From the NCBI GenBank assembly GCA_038239195.1, contig JBBSEZ010000524.1, positions 1 through 6,364 on the forward strand: DNA of 6,364 nt. The letters are read 5' to 3'. The notes below the pieces were generated by a model. The model made no database searches, was not told where the DNA came from, and was given only the letters and a program-made list of their open reading frames with translations. The DNA is from JBBSEZ01 sp038239195 (GTDB lineage: Bacteria; Planctomycetota; Planctomycetia; Gemmatales; Gemmataceae). A program made the position numbers and the translations under genes. This document shows positions 1 through 6,364 of this stretch, piece by piece (positions within the stretch are counted from its first letter, which is position 1; each line of letters opens with the position of its first letter).

Positions 1-71
1 ACCGACCAATCAAGCAGAACAAAGCCAATCGCGACCTTGGCTTGGCTTCCGCATCTTCTCCATTCTGCCCG

Positions 72-78
72 AAAGAGG
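72..78 (+). promoter_or_regulatory. Candidate ribosome binding site deciding a GTG start
   Basis: AAAGAGG lies 6 bases before the in-frame GTG at 85. It is the best purine-rich site near the 5' end of the first reading frame. It coincides with the point where third-position GC begins to rise, so I used it to choose that start. The frame is also open further left, so the choice is tentative. Confidence 0.35.
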
Positions 79-84
79 CCATCC

Positions 85-525
85 GTGCGTTTCAGGGGAC
101 AAACCCTCAGCAACTCCCCACGACTCGGCGGGAATCGCTGCTACGAGTGGCGCGTGACGGACTGGCTGGAGTGGAAGGTGGACGGCCGTACCATTCTCAT
201 CGGGGTCAAGTCCGTGGTTCACCGCCAGCACGGGCCGGTCGAGTACAAGCAATGGCGGGAGGACGACCACGTGACCTACGAGGCCATCGCGACGGGCGCG
301 ACGAAACGGGGGATCGGCTCCCTCTCCGACCCCCGATTTGGCGGGAGGGCCCCCTGGGTCTTGATCGCGGGTGAGGTCCAGGGGACCGCGGGAGCAGAAA
401 CTGTGACGATCGGCCTCTCGTCGTACCCGCCCTACCAGGCGAAAACGGAGGAGACGGCGAAAACGGAGAAGCCGGTGGAATACCTTCCTGGGCACAACCA
501 TTGGTTCACCCGCCGAGCGCCTTGA
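85..525 (+). CDS. Hypothetical protein, start uncertain, possibly continuing beyond the left edge
   Basis: I do not recognise this gene or assign a function. It is 146 residues from GTG 85. The frame has no stop back to base 1, so it could start at TTG 37 or outside the window. From about base 120 to the TGA, nearly every codon ends in G or C, which is strong evidence for real coding. Before base 85 third-position GC falls to roughly half, which argues for a start near 85-154 or for a degenerate 5' end. The protein is rich in aromatic and charged residues in its first half (CYEWRVTDWLEWKVDG). It has a Gly/Arg-rich middle, a short AKTEE-TAKTEK repeat and a His/Trp-containing tail (GHNHWF). I see no signal peptide, membrane helix or catalytic motif. 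It could be a small domain protein or the 3' remnant of a larger gene. It precedes the zinc-ribbon gene by 145 bases on the same strand. Confidence 0.6.
   Translation: MRFRGQTLSNSPRLGGNRCYEWRVTDWLEWKVDGRTILIGVKSVVHRQHGPVEYKQWREDDHVTYEAIATGATKRGIGSLSDPRFGGRAPWVLIAGEVQGTAGAETVTIGLSSYPPYQAKTEETAKTEKPVEYLPGHNHWFTRRAP
438..468 (+). repeat. Short in-frame tandem direct repeat
   Basis: GGCGAAAACGGAG occurs at 438-450 and again at 456-468, a period of 18 bases. It encodes two copies of a lysine/glutamate-rich hexapeptide (AKTEET, AKTEKP) near the C-terminus of the first protein. Keeping the frame fits replication slippage inside a tolerant linker. Confidence 0.7.
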
Positions 526-670
526 TTCCCTCAGGCTCTGGGATGAATTTTCCTGAACGTCATGGAGATGAGGAGCACGGGCCCTGCCGGCCGCTCTGCC
601 CGGATGGGCCCAGAGCTCACGCTGCCGTCCGGGGAGAAGCGCCCGGTCAGGTCACCCGAGGTGTCCACTC
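526..670 (+). promoter_or_regulatory. Intergenic leader of the zinc-ribbon gene
   Basis: These 145 bases separate the first gene from the zinc-ribbon gene and contain no convincing coding frame. GAGG at 658-661 lies 9 bases before ATG 671 and serves as the ribosome site. A hairpin can form between GCTCTG (593-598) and CAGAGC (611-616), extended by CCC/GGG with a two-base bulge and a GGAT loop. It has no following T-run, so it is not a clear terminator. A poor promoter-like pair, TTGATT (522-527) and TGAATT (544-549) with a 16-base spacer, is visible but matches consensus weakly. Confidence 0.35.
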
Positions 671-1240
671 ATGCCCATCCAGGTCCAGTGCGAGTGTGGG
701 AAGCAGTTGCGGGCGCCAGACGCGGCGGCCGGCAAGCGGGTGCGGTGCCCGCAGTGCCAGGCGGTCGTGACGGTCCCACTTCCCCGCCCGTCTGCTGAAA
801 TCGAGGTGGACGAGGACGAACCGGAGACGACCCCGACGAAACGGACCAGGCCCAAGCCCCGGGCCAAGGCGGTCGCGATGGGACCGGAGGACGAGCCGGA
901 CGAGGAGGAGCGGCCGCGGAAAAAGAAGAAGGCCCGGAAGGCCGAGGCGAAGCCGTTCTGGAAGAGCCGCCTGGGGCTGATTCTCAACGGGCTCGGGCTG
1001 ATCGGGTTGGGGGCCGGCGGGCTGGCCATCTACTTCCTGGAGAAGGAATCGCGGCGGCCCGGGATCCTCATCGCCGGCGCTCTCTGCATCTGCTTCGGCA
1101 TCGGCGGGATTGGCGCGGGGCTGTTCCAGACCGGCGAGGGGGACAGCGGCGACGAGGAAGAGGAGAAGCCCATCCGCCGCCGCAAAAAGGCCGACGAGGA
1201 CGAAGAGGAGAGGCCCCGCCGCAGGCGGCGGGACGACTGA
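671..1240 (+). CDS. Zinc-ribbon protein with membrane hairpin and charged linkers
   Basis: This 189-residue membrane protein has an unknown role. Residues 1-36 form a small zinc ribbon: C7-x-C9 and C26-P-x-C29 flank the PDAAAGKRVRCP segment. That arrangement is typical of short N-terminal zinc-binding domains found on many planctomycete proteins. A disordered, alternating acidic/basic linker follows (about 40-99). Two hydrophobic helices come next (about 101-123 and 131-152), joined by a short basic loop (EKESRRPG). The tail (about 155-189) is again acidic then arginine-rich. Positive charge before helix 1 and after helix 2 suggests that both ends lie in the cytoplasm. The motif DEEERPR plus a run of basic residues appears twice, once in the linker and once at the C-terminus. 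The ATG is supported by GAGG at 658-661 and because the zinc-ribbon fold begins immediately after it. No enzymatic domain is present. A structural, adaptor or nucleic-acid-binding role is possible but only inferred. Confidence 0.85.
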   Translation: MPIQVQCECGKQLRAPDAAAGKRVRCPQCQAVVTVPLPRPSAEIEVDEDEPETTPTKRTRPKPRAKAVAMGPEDEPDEEERPRKKKKARKAEAKPFWKSRLGLILNGLGLIGLGAGGLAIYFLEKESRRPGILIAGALCICFGIGGIGAGLFQTGEGDSGDEEEEKPIRRRKKADEDEEERPRRRRRDD

Positions 1241-1425
1241 CTCGGACTTCGAGCGGCATCGGATTGCCACGCTTCGGAAGATAAGGCCCCCACGAGGAAG
1301 GGGGAGTGAGTCGGGCATGGGACCAGCGCCCGGGCCGCGCCAGGTGCCTGTTCCCCACCGCCCGCATCGCCACCGCCTGCGCGATCCGCCTGCCGCGCGG
1401 CCACCTTCGCCTCCTGAATGGCGCC
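1241..1425. other. Convergent intergenic region without a clear gene
   Basis: These 185 bases lie between the ends of two converging genes. A possible weak hairpin pairs CCCCC (1287-1291) with GGGGG (1300-1304), and a 10-bp GC palindrome GCCGCGCGGC sits at 1392-1401. Neither is followed by a T-run on either strand, so no intrinsic terminator can be called. Frames that cross this region look like GC-driven extensions of neighbouring genes. Confidence 0.4.
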
Positions 1426-2484
1426 TCACAGCGCCGCCAGCACCGCGTCGCCCATCTCGCGCGTGCTCGCCTTGCCGCCGAGGTCGGGCGTGTGCGGCGT
1501 GCCCGCCTTGAGCACCGCCGCCACGGCCCGGCGCAGGGCGTCGCCGGCCGCCTTCAGGCCCAGATGGTCCAGCAGCATCCCCGCCGACAGGATCGCCGCC
1601 AGCGGATTGGCGATGCCCTTGCCGGCGATGTCGGGCGCCGAGCCGTGGACCGGCTCGAACATGCTGGGGAAGGTGCCCTCCGGATTGATGTTGGCGCTGG
1701 CCGCCAGCCCGACGCTGCCGGTGATGATGGCGCTCAGGTCGGTCAGGATGTCGCCGAACAGGTTGCTCGCCACGATCACGTCGAACGCCTCCGGCTTGCG
1801 CACGAAGTCCATCGCGGCGGCATCCACCAGCAGCGAGCTCGACTGGACGTCGAGGTAGTCGCTGGCGACCGCCTTGAAGACCTCGTCCCACAGCACCATG
1901 CCGAAGGTCTGGGCGTTGGACTTGGTGATCGAGGTGACCTTCTTGCGCGGGCGGCGCCGCGCCCCCTCGAAGGCGGCCCGCATGATCCGCTCGCAGCCGC
2001 GCCGCGTGAACACGTTGGTCTGGATGGCGATCTCGGCGGGCGTGCCCTCGTACTGCCGCCCGCCGATCGGCGCGTATTCCCCTTCGGTGTTCTCGCGGTA
2101 GACGAGCATGTCGATGGAGCCGGGCGCCTTGTCGCGCAGCGGCGACTGCACGCCCTCGAACAGGTAGGCGGGGCGCAGGTTGACGTACTGGTCGAACTTG
2201 CGGCGCATCGGCAGCAGCAGGCCATGCAGGGTCACGTGGTCGGGCACGTCGGGATGGCCGATCGCACCGAGCAACACGGCGTCGTGGGCCCGCAAGACCT
2301 CCCAGCCGTCGGGAGGCATCATCCGACCGGTCTTCTGGTAGTAGGCGCTGCTCCAGGGCAGGCGGTCCCATTCGACCGATCCTTCCCGGGCTCGCAGGGC
2401 GGCGTCGGCGACGCGAATCGCCTGGTCGATCACCTCGGGGCCGATGCCATCGCCGCCGATGACGGCAACGCGGAAAACTCTCAT
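1426..2484 (-). CDS. Tartrate/D-malate dehydrogenase-type beta-decarboxylating dehydrogenase
   Basis: This complete 352-residue protein belongs to the isopropylmalate/isocitrate dehydrogenase superfamily. Members oxidise a 2-hydroxy acid with NAD and then decarboxylate it, using Mg or Mn. The N-terminus (VAVIGGDGIGPEV) is the usual superfamily opening. Visible active-site elements are R94/R95, R104 (YVNLRP), R130 and Y137 in YRENTEGEY, K188 in SITKSN, D221, and D245/D249 in NLFGDILTDL. The GSAPDIAGKGIANP segment (281-294) carries the Asp-Ile pattern of NAD-dependent members. The stretch PDHVTLHGLLLPMRRKFDQYVNLRP, described here by its key residues D82, F97-Y100 and R104, resembles E. coli DmlA and tartrate dehydrogenases more than canonical LeuB. 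I therefore favour D-malate/tartrate dehydrogenase over 3-isopropylmalate dehydrogenase, though substrate cannot be fixed by eye. The start has GAGGGG (2493-2498 on this strand) 8 bases upstream. No leuC or leuD neighbour is visible, which also speaks against a leucine operon here. Confidence 0.9.
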   Translation of the reverse strand: MRVFRVAVIGGDGIGPEVIDQAIRVADAALRAREGSVEWDRLPWSSAYYQKTGRMMPPDGWEVLRAHDAVLLGAIGHPDVPDHVTLHGLLLPMRRKFDQYVNLRPAYLFEGVQSPLRDKAPGSIDMLVYRENTEGEYAPIGGRQYEGTPAEIAIQTNVFTRRGCERIMRAAFEGARRRPRKKVTSITKSNAQTFGMVLWDEVFKAVASDYLDVQSSSLLVDAAAMDFVRKPEAFDVIVASNLFGDILTDLSAIITGSVGLAASANINPEGTFPSMFEPVHGSAPDIAGKGIANPLAAILSAGMLLDHLGLKAAGDALRRAVAAVLKAGTPHTPDLGGKASTREMGDAVLAAL

Positions 2485-2636
2485 TGCAACGTCCCCTCGG
2501 ATTCGATATGAGCGTCAGGCTGCCGGTGCGCCCCGGTCCGGCCCTCGCCGCGAGCCAAAGCGGTGGGTTGGGACAACCTAGCAGAGCAGAGAAGCGAGTC
2601 AAGGGCGGGGCCGCCCGCAGCCGCGAGGGCAACGTT
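2485..2636. promoter_or_regulatory. Divergent intergenic region between dehydrogenase and lipoprotein genes
   Basis: The two flanking genes start in opposite directions, so promoters for both should lie in these 152 bases. A perfect inverted repeat GGTTG-GGA-CAACC sits at 2566-2578, near the middle, and could be an operator or promoter element. A GC-only inverted repeat, GGGCGG-GG-CCGCCC, is at 2603-2616. I could not find convincing -35/-10 pairs. That these elements regulate anything is inference from position. Confidence 0.4.
2625..2629 (+). promoter_or_regulatory. Ribosome binding site deciding the lipoprotein start
   Basis: GAGGG ends 7 bases before ATG 2637. The frame is open further upstream to ATG 2484. 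Only the start at 2637 gives a proper lipoprotein signal peptide and has this site, so the upstream 51 codons are excluded. Confidence 0.7.
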
Positions 2637-3380
2637 ATGAACCGAGCTTGGGGGCCTTTGCTGAGCGCCTCGCGCGCCGCGCGGCTGCCGGCCACGTTCT
2701 GCCTGTTGCTCCTGACGGGGTGTACGGGGGAACGCGGATCGCTCGACGATCCGCTCCGCGGCGGGCCGGCGATCACCGGCCGCGCCCTCGCCTCCGGCGC
2801 CCAGGTCGGCAAAGACACGCCCTCCCCAGGCCCCGCCACGGGGGGCGGGATCCCCCCGCTGCCGTCCCCGTACCAGCCGAGCAGCACGGCCGGCCTGACC
2901 GCCAGTAGCGACCTGCGCTTGCGCGACACGACCGGCGCCCCCACCACGGGCGCCGTGCTCCAGCCGCCCCAGGCGACCCAAGGCTTCGCGCGGGCGTCCC
3001 CGCCGGTCCCCAATCCGGGGGCGTCGATCGCCGCGCCGGTCGCGCCCAGCCTGCCGGTCACGCCCCTTGGCGCGCCAATCCCCTCCGTGGCCCCGGCCGT
3101 GACGCTCGCGGCCGGGACGCAGCCCTCCCCGGTCCCGGCCAACTTGCAGACCGCCAACTTCGAGCAGTTGCAGGCGATGCTCGCGGCGCGCAACGTGACC
3201 TGGCAGCGGCTGGAGCTGGTGGGCGAACAGGGCGACTGGCGCTTCCAGTGCGCCATCCCCAACCCCGCCAACAAGAGCATGCGCCGGAACTACGTCGCCA
3301 CCCTGCCCGGCGGCTCCGGGCTGCCCGCCATCCGCGCCGTCATCGCGGAGATCGACCTCGCGTCGGGGCGGGCGCCCTGA
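2637..3380 (+). CDS. Proline-rich lipoprotein with a C-terminal planctomycete-type domain
   Basis: This 247-residue exported protein has unknown function. Residues 1-28 form a signal peptide with arginines (R3, R13, R16), a hydrophobic core (FCLLLL) and a lipobox LTGC, so C29 should be lipidated and the protein anchored to a membrane. Residues about 35-168 are low in complexity and rich in Pro, Ala, Gly, Ser and Thr, a likely extended tether. Residues about 172-242 are different: they are mixed, helix-and-strand-like sequence beginning ANFEQLQAMLAARNVTWQRLE, with a conserved-looking core W189, W201, C205 and P208-N209, and ending in AIRAVIAEID. I recall similar C-terminal segments in planctomycete hypothetical proteins, but I know no function for them. 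The ATG at 2637 was chosen over upstream ATGs because it creates the signal peptide and follows GAGGG. The gene ends 30 bases from the converging serA and is followed by a terminator-like hairpin. Confidence 0.85.
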   Translation: MNRAWGPLLSASRAARLPATFCLLLLTGCTGERGSLDDPLRGGPAITGRALASGAQVGKDTPSPGPATGGGIPPLPSPYQPSSTAGLTASSDLRLRDTTGAPTTGAVLQPPQATQGFARASPPVPNPGASIAAPVAPSLPVTPLGAPIPSVAPAVTLAAGTQPSPVPANLQTANFEQLQAMLAARNVTWQRLELVGEQGDWRFQCAIPNPANKSMRRNYVATLPGGSGLPAIRAVIAEIDLASGRAP

Positions 3381-3383
3381 CTC

Positions 3384-3406
3384 GTGGGACAGGCTTTCCA
3401 GCCTGT
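3384..3406. repeat. Palindromic GTGGGACAGGC...GCCTGT element, candidate dispersed repeat
   Basis: The sequence contains a perfect 7-bp inverted repeat, ACAGGCT (3389-3395) and AGCCTGT (3400-3406), around a TTCC loop, preceded by GTGGG. Translated, it reads MGQAFQPV on one strand and QAGKPVP-like on the other. I recall these strings from many small hypothetical proteins annotated in planctomycete genomes, which suggests a dispersed palindromic repeat. Only one copy is in this window, so repetitiveness rests on memory and not on the sequence shown. Confidence 0.55.
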
Positions 3407-3410
3407 TTTC
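3389..3410 (+). terminator. Intrinsic terminator of the lipoprotein gene, possibly shared with serA
   Basis: A 7-bp perfect stem (3389-3395 with 3400-3406), a four-base loop and a following T-run (3406-3409, then CT) lie 8 bases after the lipoprotein stop codon. The T-run is on the + strand, so the signal suits the lipoprotein transcript best. The same hairpin lies just past the serA stop on the other strand but lacks a U-run there, so bidirectional use is possible but weaker. Confidence 0.6.
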
Positions 3411-5030
3411 TCAACCGAACCACGGCGGGAGCTCGCCCGCCCGTGGGAGCTTCACGACGCTGACGCTGGAGATCTGCGGGTGCGTGCGCACCTCCTTGAT
3501 CGCCTCCTCGGGGGGAGGACTATCGAGGTTGAGCACGGCGATGGCCTCGCCCCCGGCCTGCTGCCGGCCAACGGTCATCTGGGCGATGTTCACCTGATGC
3601 TTGCCGAAGATGTTGCCGATGAAGCCGATCAGCCCCGGCAGGTCGCGGTGGCTGAACAGCAGCATGACGCCATCCATGTAGGCGTCGAGGTGGTACGGCC
3701 CGAGCTGCACCAGCCGCAGGTACTGGTTGCCGAACAGCGTCCCGCCCGCGGTGTAGACCTTCTTGTCGGTGTGGACGTCGGCCGTGAGCAGGGTGCTGAA
3801 ATCGCCCTTTTGCGAGCTGCTTTGCTGCACGATCTCGATGCCGCGCTCCGCCGCCAGCAGCGGGGCGTTGACGATGTTGACGTTCTGCTCCAGCCGCAAT
3901 TCCAGGAGGCCGGCGGCGAAGGCGGCCGTGATGAGCCGCGTCGAGCGCCTCGCCACGTCCCCTCGATACGTCAGCTCCGCCTTGCGGATCACGCCGTCGC
4001 ACATCTGCGCGTGCAGCAGCCCCAACCGCCGAGCGAGGTCCACGTAGAGCCTCACCTCGGCCAGTTCCGCCCGGTCCACCGCTGCCATGTTGACGGCGAA
4101 GCCGACCACGCCGCGCAGCAGATAGTCGATGAGCAGCTGCGCCGCCTCCTTGGCGACCGAGACCTGGGCCTCGACGGTCGAGGCGCCCAGGTGCGGCGTC
4201 AGGACGACGTTGGGCGCTTTCAGCAGCGGGTGGTCGGCGGGCGGAGGCTCCTTCTCGAAGACGTCGAGCGCGGCGCCGGCGAGGTGGCCGGAGCGCAAGG
4301 CCTCCGCCAGGGCCAGTTCGTTGATGATCCCGCCGCGGGCGCAGTTGATGACGCGGGCGCCTTTGGGCAAGAGGGCCAGCTCGCGGGCGTTGACGAGGTC
4401 GCGCGTCTCGTCGGTCAGGTTCGTATGAACGGTGAGGAAGTCGCAGCGCGGCAACAGAGATGCGAGGTCCGTGACGGTCTCGAGGTTGAGCTGAGCGGCG
4501 CCGGCGGGGGCAAGGAAGGGGTCGTAGCCGACCACCTTCATGTCGAGCCCGGCGGCGCGGCGGGCGACCTCGCGGCCGATGCGCCCCAGGCCGACGACGC
4601 CGAGCGTCTTGCCGGCGAGCTGGGTGCCGACGAACTTGGTCCGCTCCCACTTGCCGGCGCGGAAGCTCGCCTCGGCGGAGGGGATGTGCCGCGCCAGGCT
4701 CATCATCAGGGTGATGGTGTGCTCGGCGGTGCTGACGGTGTTGCCGCCCGGCGTGTTCATCACCAGGATGCCCTTGCGCGTGGCGGCGCCCAGGTCGATG
4801 TTATCGACGCCCACGCCCGCCCGGACGATGACGCGCAACTTCCCGGGATTCTCCAGGTCGGCGGCGGTGACGTCGGGCTTGCTGCGCACGATGACGCCGT
4901 CGGCGGCGCGCAGCGCCTCCTGGAGCGCGGCGCCTTTGAGGCCGGCGCGCTCGTCGAGCTCGATGCCGGCCTGGCGGAGGAGCTCCAGGCCGGGGGCCTC
5001 CAGTTTGTCGGCGACGAGGACGCGAGGCAT
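3411..5030 (-). CDS. serA: D-3-phosphoglycerate dehydrogenase, long form
   Basis: This complete 539-residue cytoplasmic enzyme should catalyse the first step of serine synthesis: NAD-dependent oxidation of 3-phosphoglycerate to 3-phosphohydroxypyruvate. The substrate-binding domain comes first (about 1-98) with the usual RAGVGVDNID (70-79). The Rossmann domain follows (about 99-285) with VGLGRIG (146-152) and D170 for NAD. The catalytic set is R232 (CARGGI), E261 (EKEP) and H280 (PHLGAST). Residues about 300-455 form the intervening domain of the long-form enzymes. Residues about 456-530 form an ACT domain (HRDLPGLIGFIGNIFG, NIAQMTVGR), which in this family often mediates serine feedback. Length fits the long form (about 525-540). 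The ATG has AAGGAAGGA just upstream. It lies 67 bases downstream of the aminotransferase gene on the same strand, so co-transcription is likely. Confidence 0.96.
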   Translation of the reverse strand: MPRVLVADKLEAPGLELLRQAGIELDERAGLKGAALQEALRAADGVIVRSKPDVTAADLENPGKLRVIVRAGVGVDNIDLGAATRKGILVMNTPGGNTVSTAEHTITLMMSLARHIPSAEASFRAGKWERTKFVGTQLAGKTLGVVGLGRIGREVARRAAGLDMKVVGYDPFLAPAGAAQLNLETVTDLASLLPRCDFLTVHTNLTDETRDLVNARELALLPKGARVINCARGGIINELALAEALRSGHLAGAALDVFEKEPPPADHPLLKAPNVVLTPHLGASTVEAQVSVAKEAAQLLIDYLLRGVVGFAVNMAAVDRAELAEVRLYVDLARRLGLLHAQMCDGVIRKAELTYRGDVARRSTRLITAAFAAGLLELRLEQNVNIVNAPLLAAERGIEIVQQSSSQKGDFSTLLTADVHTDKKVYTAGGTLFGNQYLRLVQLGPYHLDAYMDGVMLLFSHRDLPGLIGFIGNIFGKHQVNIAQMTVGRQQAGGEAIAVLNLDSPPPEEAIKEVRTHPQISSVSVVKLPRAGELPPWFG

Positions 5031-6364
5031 GGGGGTGTCCTTCCTTGGGGATGGGCGACGGGCCCGCGCCGAGCGGAGCTCGGCGGCTAAATGGGGCTCA
5101 GCGCGCCGCGCCGTTCAACTGCGGCACCGCCACCGACTCCGCCAGCACGCGCTGCGCCGCGGCGACGGCGCTGCCCGGCTCGACCGGATGGCCCATCTCC
5201 AGCAGCACGAGCTCCAGCGCCGATAGCGCCGCCAGCACGTCGAACATGTCCACGTAGCCCATGTGCGACAGCCGCACGATCTTGCCCTTGAGCGTGTCCT
5301 GCCCGCCCGCCAGCTTCATGCCGTACTGCTTCTCCAGCTTCGTCAGCAGCGCCGCCCCGTCCAGGCCGGCCGGCACCTTGACGACGGTCAGCCCATCGAC
5401 CGGCTGCTGGGCGAACAGCTCCAGCCCCAGCGCCTGCATCCCCGCCCGCGCCGCCGAGGCCATGCGCGCGTGCCGCGCCCACGTGTTCTCGATTCCCTCG
5501 GCGCGCAGCTGCTTCAGGCTGACGCGCAGCGCCTTGACGAGCGTGTTCGCCGGGGTGAAGGGGGTGTCGTTGCCCTTGAGATTGTCGCGGTACTTCTTGA
5601 GGTCGAAGTAGAAGACGCGCGGCGACGGGTTGGCATCGACCTTCTTCCAGGCCTTGTCGCTGACGGACAGGAACGCCAGGCCCGGAGGCAGCATCAGCGC
5701 CTTTTGCGAGCCCGTCACGTTGACGTCGATCTGCCAGTCGTCGGTGCGACACTCGACCACGCCCAACCCGCTGATCGAATCGACCAGGAACACGGCGGGC
5801 GTCTTGGCGACGAGGGCCCCGAACGCGGCCACGTCGTTGCGCACGCCCGTGGCCGTCTCCGACAGGGTGGCGCACACCGCCGCCGCGTCGGGGTGCTGCC
5901 CGAGCGCTTCGACAAGTTGCTTCGGCTGGATGGCCTCGCCGTAGGGGCAGGTGACGCTGACGACCTCGACCCCGAACGCCTTGCAGATGTTGCGCCAGCG
6001 CTCGCCCCAGCGCCCGGCCATGAGGCAGATCGCCTTGCTGCCAGGGGGCACGCAGTTGGCAATTGCTGCCTCCATGCCGCCGGTGCCGGATGCAGTCAGG
6101 GGCACGATGGTGTTCTTGGTGCAGAAGACGTATTTCAGGTCTTCGAGCACCTCGCCCAGCATCTGGCGGAACGGGGCGCTGCGGTGGTAGAAGACCGGCT
6201 TGGCCAGCTCCAGCAGGGTGTCTTCGGGGACGGGCGTCGGTCCAGGGGTCAGCAGGCGCTGCTTCATGCCAGGTCGTCCTTTCCTTGCTCAGGGGCGTCG
6301 AGCCCGGGGGGGCCTCTGCTGGCTATGTTAGACAATTGGGGGGCGGCGGGCAGCGCAATTTGTC

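Overview
This GC-rich window has very high GC at codon third positions. It looks like the chromosome of a planctomycete, probably a Gemmata relative. Three things point there: an N-terminal CxC...CxxC zinc ribbon on a highly charged membrane protein, a proline-rich lipoprotein with a short C-terminal domain, and a GTGGGACAGGC/GCCTGT palindrome of the kind I recall as dispersed through planctomycete genomes. The assignment rests on recognition, not on a search.

Layout, left to right. Positions 1-525 hold the coding end of an unrecognised small protein (+), whose frame is open to the window edge. Positions 671-1240 encode a zinc-ribbon protein with a two-helix membrane hairpin (+). After a 185-base convergent gap comes a tartrate/D-malate dehydrogenase-type beta-decarboxylating dehydrogenase (1426-2484, -). 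A 152-base divergent intergenic region separates it from a proline-rich lipoprotein (2637-3380, +). The lipoprotein converges, across a 30-base gap filled by a palindromic terminator-like repeat, on a long-form D-3-phosphoglycerate dehydrogenase, serA (3411-5030, -). Upstream of serA on the same strand, 67 bases away, is a class V PLP aminotransferase (5098-6267, -). The last 97 bases are its upstream region.

The clearest functional unit is aminotransferase-serA. SerA oxidises 3-phosphoglycerate to 3-phosphohydroxypyruvate, and the aminotransferase is a plausible source of the following transamination to phosphoserine. The two genes probably form a serine-biosynthesis operon with a perfect 8-bp hairpin between them. 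The dehydrogenase, the lipoprotein and the zinc-ribbon protein have no evident functional link to it.

I see no RNA genes, insertion sequences, CRISPR arrays or phage genes, and no convincing new multi-gene system. The items most worth a second look are the palindromic repeat at the convergent junction, the possible non-canonical phosphoserine aminotransferase, and the lineage-specific lipoprotein and zinc-ribbon proteins.
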